A DNA stretch of 64,000 bases, from positions 248,001 to 312,000 of the forward strand of contig CAYPTB010000007.1 of NCBI GenBank assembly GCA_964413535.1. The letters run 5' to 3'. The notes beneath the pieces are model-generated. The model saw only the letters and a program-made list of their open reading frames with translations, searched no databases and had not been told where the DNA came from. Shown here piece by piece: positions 37,117-46,753 of this stretch; within the stretch, counting starts at the first letter, position 1; each line of letters begins with the position of its first letter. The position numbers and the translations under genes were made by a program. Origin of the DNA: CAYPTB01 sp964413535. Its GTDB lineage: Bacteria > Planctomycetota > UBA1135 > GCA-002686595.

Positions 37117-40100
37117 TCAGAAGCGAAGGGGCAAGGGCGAGAAGCCGGGCAGGGGAAGGGAGGACTCGTCCTTGGGATCGCCGCCGAAGAAATCGCGCAA
37201 CGCGTTGCGCAGGATGATCTCCGGCCGCCACAGCGTGCCGCGGATCGCCACGCGCAGGATGCTGTTCTGGATCCAGTACAGGAGCACCTTGAGGGGGCCG
37301 AGGCGATTCACCAGGGCGTACTGGACCTCGAGGTCGTGGTGCAGCCGTCCGTCGAGGTCGAGCGTGCCCTCGCCGACGAGGTGCAGGAGCGGACTGCGGG
37401 CGTCCACGTCCGTCATGTAGAGCACGCCGTCCTCGAGCCGGACGCTCGCTTCCATCCGGTCGAACAAGGCCGTGCCGTCGAAGCCGAGCTGGTTGAACAG
37501 AGCGCGCAGCACGGGAATGGACCACAGCCGAGCTTCCTCGAGCTCGACCCGGCCCATGCCGCGCAAGCCGAGCACGTCGCCCGGCGTCCCCGACAGCCGC
37601 GCCCACGCGTCGACGACGCCCTTGTCGGCCACGCTCGTCTCGAACATGCCCCGCAGGAGGCCGTTCGCGTCCGCGTCGGCGAGCTCCAGGGCGGCGGTGA
37701 AGAAGTAGGGCTCCTTCAAGTCGATCGCCAGCGCGGGGCCTCCGCCCGCGCCGCCGAGCGAAGCGATCGAGCCGCCCTCGAGCGACCCGTGCAGGTCGTC
37801 CACGGAGAGGCGGCTCTCCACCAGCGAGAGGATCATCGACGCGTGCTCGAGCCGCCGACCGGCGACGCGCGCGAAGAGGTCCTCGACGTGCGCGCGCGCG
37901 CGCGTCCCATCGGGCTCGATGACGAGCTCGTCGAGCTCCACCCGCCCCGATGACGCCTGCATCGGGAGCCCGACCCGCAAGAAGGCGTTGTTGGGCACGA
38001 TGCCGCCGTGGAGGCCGAGCTTGAGACCGCCTTCGCCGTCCCCTGCGAGCACGAGATGCACGTCCTCCAGGTCCAGGCGGCCGCGCAGCTCCGCCTTGCG
38101 CGAGAGCGCGTCGACGGTCTCGGGCTCGAAGAAGAGCGACAGGAGCTCGGCGTCGAGATCGAGGTCGCGCGCGACGAGGCCCGTCTCCAGCACGGGCACG
38201 CGCGCCGCCGGCAGGAACCCGCGCCGCGCCAGCAGGGGATCCGTCCCCGGGAGCTGCGCGAGGTCGTCGCTCGAGAACAAGCGCAAGCCCTCGAGCTCCA
38301 CGGGGCTCCCGGCCAGGCGCCCGGTCAGGCGGTCTCCGTGGAGCACCGAGTCGCGGAAGTCGACCGACCCGCGCAGGTCGTCGATGCGGAACCGACCTCC
38401 TTCCAGCGCGTTCCCGCGCAGGTCCGCGCGCGCCGTGACGCTCGGCGGCGCGAAGGACGCCGGGAAGACCTCGATCGCGATCTCGGCGTCGAGGAGCCCG
38501 GTCACACCGGCATCCTGCGTGCCCGCGGCTCCCTGCAGCCCGATCGCTTCGCGCAGCGTGCGCTGGACGCTCTTCGCGCCCGGATCGATGCCCGAGCCGT
38601 GCAGGACGAGCCGCAGGGGCTCGCCCTCCGCGAGCTTCGCGGTGGCGGCGATCGGGAAGCCGCCCGTGTCGAGGATGGCGCGTCCGGCGAGAGAGCCGTG
38701 CAGACCGACGTCGAATGCCGCGGGTGCTTCGGCCGATCCGCGCCCTTGCGTTCGGCCGCTCACCACCACGCGCCCCGCGACGTCCGCGACGGGAACGCCG
38801 AGTCGGCGGGGCTCGAGCACGACCTCGCGCGGCGTGATCTCCAGGTCGAAGCGGTAGGGATCTCCCGGTCCCAACGACACACCGCGGTAGTCGAGATCCA
38901 CCGTCCCGCCCGGGACGACCTCCAGAGCGATCTCGGCCACCTCCGGGCGCGCCAGGGCGAGCACGTCGAAGTCCTCGCTCTCCACGTCCAGCTCGCGCAC
39001 GCTCACCCCGTGGACGTGCGTGCCGCCGGTGGGGAGCGCCTCGCGCGTCACCGCGGCGGCGGCCAGCGACTCGGTTCGGTACGTCACGTCCGCCCGCACG
39101 GCCCCGCCGGTCGCGAGGGCGCCGGTCGCGGACACGTGGACGCCGAAGGCGCGCCAGTGTTGCTCGTCGGGACCGTCGGACGCGACGAGCGTGGCTCGAT
39201 CGGACCAGCGCAGCGCCACGTGCCCCTCGACGTCGCGGACGGGCACCGGGAGGGGTTCCCAGGTCATCCGCTCGGAGCGCAGGCCGACGTCGCCTTGCGC
39301 CGTCAACCCGACCCGTGGCGAGCCGTGCAGGAACCAACGGGTGGAGAGCGTGCCGGCGCCGCCCGGGGCGTACCGTCGCCAGAGGTCGCGCGTGGTCGGC
39401 ATTCCCGCGAGTCCGCGCGCGGCCGTCTCGTCGAGCGCGATCGAAGGCACGTCGAGCTCGAGATCGAGCGTGGCTCGCGTCCGCGGAGGCGAACCGGTCG
39501 GCGGCGAGACGACCGTGCCTTCGAGGCGCACGCGGCCGCTGCCGTGCTCGGCCGTGAGATCGACCAGCCCGACGCGCTGCGGTCGCTCGAGCGCGGGGTC
39601 CAGCGCCCAGACGATGCGGCCGCGCACGTCGCGGGTCGGGATGGGAATGCCCCAGCGCTCGCCCTCCGCGTCCTCGAAGCCGAGGTAGGCGACCGTCGCG
39701 TCCGCCGCCGGTCTGAGGTCGACGAGAAAGGTGGGCCGGATCACGGCGCCCTCTTCGACCTCCAGGCTCGCGATCGACAGACCGGCCGTGAACTCCGCCG
39801 ATCCTCCGAGGTCCAACGCGCCGAGCAACTGCGTGAACCGGGGCCCGACTTCCAGCCCCCCGCGCCCTTCCTCCGCGAGCCCGAGAGTCGGGAGCGCGGA
39901 CCACAGACGCAGCGCGTCGCTCCCCGCGCTCTTGCCGACGCGCGCCCATGCGAAGACGTCGTTCTGGCTCCAGCCTGCCGACAACTCGGCCAGGCCATTC
40001 CAGGCGTCCTGCGTCCAAAGTCGGTGCTCGGGTGCGGGCGCGTAGGCGAGGTCCAGGCGAGCGCGGACGTTCTCGACCGGAGCAGCCGCGAGCGAGGTTT

Positions 40101-40905
40101 CGATCACGCCTCCGGCGATCTCGACCCGGGCTTCCGCTCGCGCCTGCGTCTCGCCGCGCAGGTGCAACGAACCCGACCCCACGAGGGTGAGGGCTCCGCG
40201 CGCGCGCTCGACGATCTCGGGACCGCCCGCCCAGAAGGGCGGCAGGCGCGCGCTGTCGAACTCGAGGCCGCTCGCGCTGGCCTGCACCTCTATCCGGCCG
40301 GAGCGCCCCACGGTTCCGGCGAGGTGCACCGCCGACTTCCCGGAGGTACCGAGGAGCTGGAGCAGCCGGCCGGAGACGTGCGCGTCGCCCTCCGTTCCCT
40401 GGACGCGGAGGTCGATACGCCCGAGGGGTACGGTGCGGCCGTTCGGGAGCTCGAAGTCGACGGCGAAGTCCGTCACCGTGAGGGTCGGGATGGGGAAGGG
40501 AGCTTCGCCGCCCTGACCCTCCTGTGCGTGGGCTTCGAAGACGCGGCGCAGCCCGGTCTCGAGGTCCTCCGAGATGCGCGCTCGACCGCCGCGGAGCTCG
40601 ACTTCGCGGACGAGGCCGCGCGAGCCCCCGAACGGATCGAGGCGCACCTCGATCGAGTCGAAGGCGAGGAAGCCGCGCTTCGCCTCGATCGAGACGTCTT
40701 CCAGGATCACTCCCGGCCGCAACCACAGGATGCGCGTTCGCGCGAAGTCGAACTCGAGTCCCTCCAGGGCATCGGTCGCGCGGGCTCGGACGGAGTCCCC
40801 GATCCAGTCCGAACGCTCGAGCGCGAAGCACGTGATCGCCGCCGAGAGGACCAGCCAAGCCGCGGCGTGGACGAGGGGCCCGAGGATCTTCCGCACCCGG
40901 TTCAT
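37117..40905 (-). CDS. Very large AsmA-like/DUF3971 membrane protein
   Basis: 1262 residues with one N-terminal transmembrane segment (AAAWLVLSAAITCFAL) and a long beta-rich periplasmic part. The layout (one anchor followed by many repeated beta-strand units such as DLDFE-type turns, then a C-terminal AsmA-like domain with LWSIPVLRALFNQLGF and VEGEGTLDLDG-like stretches, about 1050-1230) is that of AsmA/YhdP/TamB-type lipid transporters that bridge inner and outer membranes. Domain limits are approximate. Start ATG 40905 gives the anchor; the upstream open frame overlaps alr. It probably moves phospholipid or lipid intermediates in the periplasm. Confidence 0.78.
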   Translation of the reverse strand: MNRVRKILGPLVHAAAWLVLSAAITCFALERSDWIGDSVRARATDALEGLEFDFARTRILWLRPGVILEDVSIEAKRGFLAFDSIEVRLDPFGGSRGLVREVELRGGRARISEDLETGLRRVFEAHAQEGQGGEAPFPIPTLTVTDFAVDFELPNGRTVPLGRIDLRVQGTEGDAHVSGRLLQLLGTSGKSAVHLAGTVGRSGRIEVQASASGLEFDSARLPPFWAGGPEIVERARGALTLVGSGSLHLRGETQARAEARVEIAGGVIETSLAAAPVENVRARLDLAYAPAPEHRLWTQDAWNGLAELSAGWSQNDVFAWARVGKSAGSDALRLWSALPTLGLAEEGRGGLEVGPRFTQLLGALDLGGSAEFTAGLSIASLEVEEGAVIRPTFLVDLRPAADATVAYLGFEDAEGERWGIPIPTRDVRGRIVWALDPALERPQRVGLVDLTAEHGSGRVRLEGTVVSPPTGSPPRTRATLDLELDVPSIALDETAARGLAGMPTTRDLWRRYAPGGAGTLSTRWFLHGSPRVGLTAQGDVGLRSERMTWEPLPVPVRDVEGHVALRWSDRATLVASDGPDEQHWRAFGVHVSATGALATGGAVRADVTYRTESLAAAAVTREALPTGGTHVHGVSVRELDVESEDFDVLALARPEVAEIALEVVPGGTVDLDYRGVSLGPGDPYRFDLEITPREVVLEPRRLGVPVADVAGRVVVSGRTQGRGSAEAPAAFDVGLHGSLAGRAILDTGGFPIAATAKLAEGEPLRLVLHGSGIDPGAKSVQRTLREAIGLQGAAGTQDAGVTGLLDAEIAIEVFPASFAPPSVTARADLRGNALEGGRFRIDDLRGSVDFRDSVLHGDRLTGRLAGSPVELEGLRLFSSDDLAQLPGTDPLLARRGFLPAARVPVLETGLVARDLDLDAELLSLFFEPETVDALSRKAELRGRLDLEDVHLVLAGDGEGGLKLGLHGGIVPNNAFLRVGLPMQASSGRVELDELVIEPDGTRARAHVEDLFARVAGRRLEHASMILSLVESRLSVDDLHGSLEGGSIASLGGAGGGPALAIDLKEPYFFTAALELADADANGLLRGMFETSVADKGVVDAWARLSGTPGDVLGLRGMGRVELEEARLWSIPVLRALFNQLGFDGTALFDRMEASVRLEDGVLYMTDVDARSPLLHLVGEGTLDLDGRLHHDLEVQYALVNRLGPLKVLLYWIQNSILRVAIRGTLWRPEIILRNALRDFFGGDPKDESSLPLPGFSPLPLRF

Positions 40906-40949
40906 GTCAGATGGGCTCGGCTGCGCGTCGAGCGAGACCGGCGCGTTCC

Positions 40950-42188
<1,239 letters not shown>

Positions 42189-42315
42189 ACGTCGCGGGGG
42201 GCGACCGTCCAACGCTTCGCTCGCCAGCCAGCGAGAGTGCCCTCCGGGCTCGTTCTGGATCCCGGAATAGCCGCCGAATTCGCTGAGAAACCCTGGATTC
42301 CGGGCATCCGGTGTG

Positions 42316-42344
42316 TTGACACCCCCCGCTCGCCTTCCCATTCT
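42316..42344 (+). promoter_or_regulatory. Sigma-70-like promoter of the histone-like gene
   Basis: A perfect TTGACA (42316-42321) is followed after a 17-bp spacer by CATTCT (42339-42344). The -10 keeps the important A2 and T6 but is otherwise poor. The transcript would have a leader of about 90 nt before ATG 42443. Confidence 0.5.
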
Positions 42345-42442
42345 CCTCGCAGCGTCAACGGATTCGGGACCGTGTCTCGCAGTCCCCAAGGCGAATAGCC
42401 CCAACCAGAACAAACCGCAGGAACAGGACAAGGCATCCAAAG

Positions 42443-42682
42443 ATGGCCAAGAAGAAAGCAGCGAAGAAGGCGACGAAGAAGGCCTCGGGCAAGGGTCGCG
42501 GCAAGAAGACCGCTTCCGGCGACCTGATCATCTCCAAGAGCCGCACGAAGGCAGCCTCCGGCCTCAACGTCTCCGGCGACTTCTACGGCGCTCTCGACCA
42601 AGCCGTCCGGTCGATGATCTCGCATGCCGAGGCGCGCGCGATGAACAACGGTCGTCGCACGCTGCGCCCGCACGACCTGTAA
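42443..42682 (+). CDS. Lysine-rich small histone-fold-like DNA-binding protein
   Basis: 79 residues. The N-terminal 25 residues are a Lys/Ala tail (MAKKKAAKKATKKASGKGRG). The rest aligns by eye with archaeal-type histones: a short helix (KSRTKAAS), the L1 turn NVSGD, a long helix (FYGALDQAVRSMISHAEARA) and the second DNA-contact loop NNGRRTLRPHDL, comparable to AGRKTIKAEDI in archaeal HMfB. It ends where histone helix 3 would begin, so helix 3 is missing. Bacterial histone-fold proteins are known, some with basic tails. A role in nucleoid packaging is inferred. It is a single gene with its own promoter and a hairpin terminator region. Confidence 0.75.
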   Translation: MAKKKAAKKATKKASGKGRGKKTASGDLIISKSRTKAASGLNVSGDFYGALDQAVRSMISHAEARAMNNGRRTLRPHDL

Positions 42683-42708
42683 GGAAGGTCCCGCAACAGC
42701 GTGCGCGC

Positions 42709-42728
42709 TCGACGGATCGGACCGTCGA
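42709..42728 (+). terminator. Small hairpin after the histone-like gene
   Basis: TCGACGG (42709-42715) pairs with CCGTCGA (42722-42728) across a 6-nt loop, 27 bases after the stop. No T-run follows. It may help RNA stability together with the larger hairpin at 42756-42791. Confidence 0.35.
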
Positions 42729-42755
42729 CCCGCAGTACGTGACGGCATGTTCCAT

Positions 42756-42791
42756 CGGCCGCGCTCTCCGGGAACCTGGGGGGCGCGGCCG
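42756..42791. terminator. Hairpin between the histone-like gene and tsaB
   Basis: CGGCCGCGC (42756-42764) and GCGCGGCCG (42783-42791) form a perfect 9-bp stem with an 18-nt loop between convergent genes, followed on the plus strand by TTCGCGTC. It could terminate transcription from both sides, but lacks a proper T-run. Confidence 0.5.
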
Positions 42792-42797
42792 TTCGCG

Positions 42798-43452
42798 TCA
42801 GCGGCCGCGCTTCTTCGCCGCGAAGGGGCGCAGGTAGAGCGGTTCGATGCGCGCGGGGTCCTCGGGACCGAGGAGCGCGAGTCGGGTCGCGCCGAAGCGC
42901 AGGACGTCTTCGGCCGTGGGGAAGCGCTCGAGATCGAGCTCTGCGTGTCCCCGTAGACCGGCGCAGGCGATTCCGCGTTCGTCGCCGAACACGCGCGCGT
43001 TCCGCGGAACCGCGAGCGCTCCTCCGGCGCGAACGACGTGCGCTGCGACGACCGGCGTGAGATCCTCGCGCGTGCGGCGGTAGTGCGCGAAGTAGATCTC
43101 CCCGGCGCGCGCGTCGAAGATCGCACAGCCCTCCTCGCCCACCTCGAGCGCGCAGTAGAGCATCGCCTCGAGCGACGACACGCCGCGCGCGCGCGCCCGT
43201 ACCGCGCGCGATTCCCATGGCGATCGAGATCGCGACGCGTAGGCCGGTGAAGCTTCCCGGTCCCGTGCCGACGAGTACGGCCTCGATCTCGCTCGGCGTC
43301 GAGCCGATCGCGGCGAGGATCTCGTCGAGTCGCACGACCAGATCGCTCGCGTGCTCGGTGGCGGCGTCGAGTCGCGCGGTCGTCAGATCCTCACCGAGAC
43401 ACACCGCGACGGATCCCGCGCGCGTCGAGGCTTCGAGGGCCACGAGCGTCAT
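42798..43452 (-). CDS. tsaB: tRNA threonylcarbamoyladenosine biosynthesis protein TsaB, frameshifted
   Basis: TsaB supports TsaD in making the t6A base of tRNAs. The first part reads MTLVALEASTRAGSVAVCL, then VGTGPGSFTGLRVAISIAMG, the hallmark motif. After GTGARA the frame is lost. The continuing TsaB sequence (GVSSLEAMLYCALEVGEEG to LYLRPFAAKKRGR) is in another frame. The break sits in a 13-base alternating C/G tract (43184-43196); adding one GC dinucleotide would restore GARARGVSSLEAM. Total length corresponds to about 217 residues, normal for TsaB. Start ATG 43452 overlaps the glmM stop as ATGA. Either a sequencing/assembly slip, a slippage mutant or translational frameshifting explains it. 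Confidence 0.85.
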
Positions 43453-44819
43453 GCGGCGCCGTCGATCTCGCGCACGAGGAGCAGCGCGAGCTCCTCGGCC
43501 CGCGCTCGAATCCACTCCTCGTCGGGGCCTTCGATCATCACGCGTGCGAGCGGCTCCGTGCCGGAATAGCGCAAGAGCACGCGACCGTCGTCGCCGAGCT
43601 CGCGCTCCAGCGATCGAACGGCTTGCTGCACGCCCGCGAGCGCTTCCAGGGCCGGCTTGCGCTCCACCCTCGCGTTGACGAGGACCTGCGGGAGCGGACG
43701 GTAGGCGCTCGCCAGCGCCGAGAGCGGTCGCCCCGAGCGCTGCACGACGTCGAGCACGCGCAGCGCCGTGTAGACGCCGTCCCCGACGAAGTGGTGCTCC
43801 GCACCGAATACGATGTGCCCGGATTGCTCGCCGCCGAGCTCGATCCCTTCGCGGCGCAGGGCCTCGACGACGCGCCGGTCGCCAACGCCCACGGTGAGGA
43901 CCTCCACGCCCTTCGCGCGCAGGGCGCGGTGCAGCCCGCGGTTGCTCATCACCGTCGCCACGATGCGATCCCGAGCGAGCTTGCCGCGCTCCGCCAGGTC
44001 GACTGCGCAGATCGTCAGGATGGCGTCGCCGGTGACTTCGCCTCCGCGCTCGTCCACGAGCACGCAGCGGTCTCCGTCTCCATCCAGCGCGATGCCGACC
44101 AAGGATTGGGTGCGCAGGACCTCGGTCGCGAGCGCGCCCGTCGACGTCGCTCCGCATCCGTCGTTGATGTTGTCGCCGTTCGGCGCGCAGGCGATCGCGT
44201 GGGTCCTGGCGCCCAGCCGCCCGAAGACCTCGGGTGCGAGGCGGCTTCCGCCGCCGTTCGCGCCGTCGATCACGAGTGCGAGGCCGTCGAGTCGCAAACC
44301 CGGAACCGCTCCGACGAGCTCGTCCACGTAGGTGCGGACGAAGGCGGGCTCGAGCACGGGTGGCGGACCATCGCGCGCCGGACGCGGGTCGCGGAAGAAG
44401 CGCGTCTCGATCGCACGCTCGATATCGTCGGGGATCTTCGTTCCGCCGTGTCCGAAGAACTTGATGCCGTTGTCGCGAGCGGGGTTGTGCGAAGCGCTGA
44501 TCATCGCAGCGAGCTCGAAGCCGAAACGCCGCGCGATCGTCGCCAGGCCGGGCGTCGTCACCAGGCCCGCGCTCTGCACCGAGAATCCCGCCTCGACGAA
44601 GCCGCGCGAGATGGCCGCCTCGAGCTCCGGGCCGGAGCGCCGGCCGTCGTGCCCCGTCACCGCGCGGAGGGGATGCTCGTGCTCGCGCGCCCCGCTCGCG
44701 CGTTCGCGCACGACCGCACCGGCCGCCCTGCCGATCGCGCTCGAGGCATCCGGCGAGAGCCATCCGTCTCCGGCGAGCCCGCGGATGCCGTCGGTCCCGA
44801 AGAGACCCTCGCGCGTCAT
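43449..44819 (-). CDS. glmM: Phosphoglucosamine mutase
   Basis: 456 residues. It interconverts glucosamine-6-phosphate and glucosamine-1-phosphate, on the path to UDP-GlcNAc. The N-terminus is GLFGTDGIRGLAGDGW; the phosphoserine is Ser110 in MISASHNPARDNGIKFF; metal binding is in ALDGDGDRC; the sugar loop is GGEQSGHIVF; the phosphate-binding RYSGTEPLARVM is near the C-terminus. It overlaps the cdaA/ybbR fusion stop as ATGA. The order cdaA, ybbR, glmM is a well-known conserved cluster, and CdaA and GlmM interact in several species. Confidence 0.97.
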   Translation of the reverse strand: MTREGLFGTDGIRGLAGDGWLSPDASSAIGRAAGAVVRERASGAREHEHPLRAVTGHDGRRSGPELEAAISRGFVEAGFSVQSAGLVTTPGLATIARRFGFELAAMISASHNPARDNGIKFFGHGGTKIPDDIERAIETRFFRDPRPARDGPPPVLEPAFVRTYVDELVGAVPGLRLDGLALVIDGANGGGSRLAPEVFGRLGARTHAIACAPNGDNINDGCGATSTGALATEVLRTQSLVGIALDGDGDRCVLVDERGGEVTGDAILTICAVDLAERGKLARDRIVATVMSNRGLHRALRAKGVEVLTVGVGDRRVVEALRREGIELGGEQSGHIVFGAEHHFVGDGVYTALRVLDVVQRSGRPLSALASAYRPLPQVLVNARVERKPALEALAGVQQAVRSLERELGDDGRVLLRYSGTEPLARVMIEGPDEEWIRARAEELALLLVREIDGAA

Positions 44820-46753
44820 TCCGCCCGCTCCTCCAACAACGCCTGGCGCTCGCTCTCGATGCGTACGTCGAGGAACTCGCGGCCGCTGAGCGACCCCATG
44901 TCGAGCCCGAAGGAGTCCAGGGACTTCTTCCACTCCTTGCGCCAGGTCCAGCGCACGGGGACCGTGTGTCCTTGGCCGGGCGGAGGCAATTCGGCCGTGT
45001 CCACGAAGACGACGAGGTTCTCCTCCACGAAGCGCAGGATGGCTGCATTGCGCTCCTTCGCTCCCGGCGATCCCGGATCGGTCGTCGCGGGCAGGAGTCC
45101 CGACGTGAGGATCGTGAAGCGCGCCGACTGCCCGTGGGGCGGGAGTGTCCAACGGCCGAGCTCGTCGGACAGATCCGGTTGCATGCACACGACGGCGATC
45201 TCCTTCGTCACGACGCCCAGGTCGCGCGTCGCGGGGAGGATGGGGAGCTTCACGGCCACGGTCTGACCGCCCTGGAAGGCCAGATCGTGACGCGCGAGCG
45301 ATGGGTGGATCGACAGGCTCGCGATCTTGTCCGAGACGTCGCGTCGCGTGAGTCGGAGCGGCTCGAGGCGGAGTTCGAGCTCGCCCTGCGACAAGAGGTC
45401 GAGGGCGTTGGACGGACCGCTGACCACGACCTCGTCCGGGTCGAAGGTGATCTCCTCGGGACGCGTCTGGTAGCGCGGATCGAGATCGGTCGCGTCCAGC
45501 TCGACCGCTTGCGGGCCGAGTGGGAACGTGGCCGTCGCGTAGCTCTCGGTCTCGAGCTGCGGGCTCCCGTCGACCCATCCGTAGCCGACGCCGATCGCGT
45601 CGTGGGTCCAATGGACGGAGTCGAGCGCCAGGAGCTTCTGCCCGGGCTCGCCGTCGTCGAAGCGGATCACGCCCGAGAGTGACGGGCCGACGTCGTCGAG
45701 CTGTCCGCGCGTTCCCGAGACCTCGACGTCGACGGGACGGCCGCGCGACGCGGCCGCCAGGCGCAGGTGGGTCGGCAGCAGGACGGCCAGCTCGCCCGGA
45801 AGGGGCTCGTGCTCGCCCTCGATGGATCCCTGCACGATCCGCACGGTGAAGGTCTCGGTGATGCTCATGTCGCGGTGGGCGATGTAGAGCACCCCGGCGC
45901 CGATCACGAGCGAAGCCGCGATCCAGACGAGGTCCTGGCGCAGGGCGGCCACGGAGGCGCGGCCGAAGACCGAGCCGACGTCGGCGGACTCCCCGAGCTC
46001 GCCGGCTCCCAGGGCGGAACGCAGGAGCTCCTTGAGCTGTCCCGGCGGCACCCGCTCGCGCATTTCGCCGTTGCGGCAGATCGAGATCGAGCCGGTTTCC
46101 TCGGAGGCGGTGACCGTCACCGCGTCCGTCTCCTCCGTCAACCCGAGCGCCGCTCGGTGACGCGTGCCGCGCAGGCGGGAGAAGTCGGGGTTCTTGGTCA
46201 ACGGGAACAGGCACGAGGCCGAGGCGATGCGGTCCTTGCGAACGATGACCGCGCCGTCGTGCAGGGCCGAGCCGGGATGGAAGAGGCTCTCGATCCCCAG
46301 TCGCGTGACGACGCTGTCGATCGTCACGCCACCCTCGATGTAGACGCTGAGCGGGGTCTCTCGCTCGAACGCGATCAGGGCGCCGTGCTTCCGCGCGGCC
46401 ATCGCCGAGACCGCCTTGGCGACTTCCTCGATGGCGTCCTCCTGCAGCCGGAGACGGAGGCGGCCGATGAGCTTGTGCTCGCCGAGCTGGGCGATCCCGC
46501 GCCGCAGCTCGGGCTGGAAGAGGATCGCGAGGATCACGACGACGTAGCCCGCGACGCTCTGGAAGATGTAGTTGAGCTCCTCGAGCTCGAGCCATTTCGC
46601 CAATCCCCACAAGCCGAGGACGCCGACGATGACGGCCACGACGAGACCGCGCACGAGGCGGCTCCCGCGCGTCGATCGAACGAACCGCAGGAACACGTAG
46701 ATCCCGAGGGTCAGGATCAGGACCTGCAGCGCCCAGCCGAACAGCGCGTTCAC
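44816..46753 (-). CDS. cdaA: Membrane diadenylate cyclase CdaA fused to a YbbR (CdaR)-like domain
   Basis: CdaA makes cyclic di-AMP from ATP. The 645-residue protein starts at GTG 46753 (GTGA with folP). Three helices (residues 5-25, 35-50, 62-80) precede the DisA_N catalytic domain (about 85-240) with DGAVIV at 166-171 and RHRAALG at 198-204, the standard active-site motifs. A fourth hydrophobic segment (LVWIAASLVIGAGVLYIA, about 275-292) leads to a C-terminal region, 300-645, with YbbR-like repeats (for example FDPDEVVVSGPSNALDLL). CdaA and its regulator CdaR (YbbR) are usually separate genes. Here they are one frame. The neighbours glmM and folP match the known cluster. Confidence 0.88.
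   Translation of the reverse strand: MNALFGWALQVLILTLGIYVFLRFVRSTRGSRLVRGLVVAVIVGVLGLWGLAKWLELEELNYIFQSVAGYVVVILAILFQPELRRGIAQLGEHKLIGRLRLRLQEDAIEEVAKAVSAMAARKHGALIAFERETPLSVYIEGGVTIDSVVTRLGIESLFHPGSALHDGAVIVRKDRIASASCLFPLTKNPDFSRLRGTRHRAALGLTEETDAVTVTASEETGSISICRNGEMRERVPPGQLKELLRSALGAGELGESADVGSVFGRASVAALRQDLVWIAASLVIGAGVLYIAHRDMSITETFTVRIVQGSIEGEHEPLPGELAVLLPTHLRLAAASRGRPVDVEVSGTRGQLDDVGPSLSGVIRFDDGEPGQKLLALDSVHWTHDAIGVGYGWVDGSPQLETESYATATFPLGPQAVELDATDLDPRYQTRPEEITFDPDEVVVSGPSNALDLLSQGELELRLEPLRLTRRDVSDKIASLSIHPSLARHDLAFQGGQTVAVKLPILPATRDLGVVTKEIAVVCMQPDLSDELGRWTLPPHGQSARFTILTSGLLPATTDPGSPGAKERNAAILRFVEENLVVFVDTAELPPPGQGHTVPVRWTWRKEWKKSLDSFGLDMGSLSGREFLDVRIESERQALLEERAE

Noticed and set aside
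43449..46610. GlmM frame extended upstream to 46610
   Set aside because: It overlaps the cdaA/ybbR fusion, and GlmM homologues start at FGTDGIRG.
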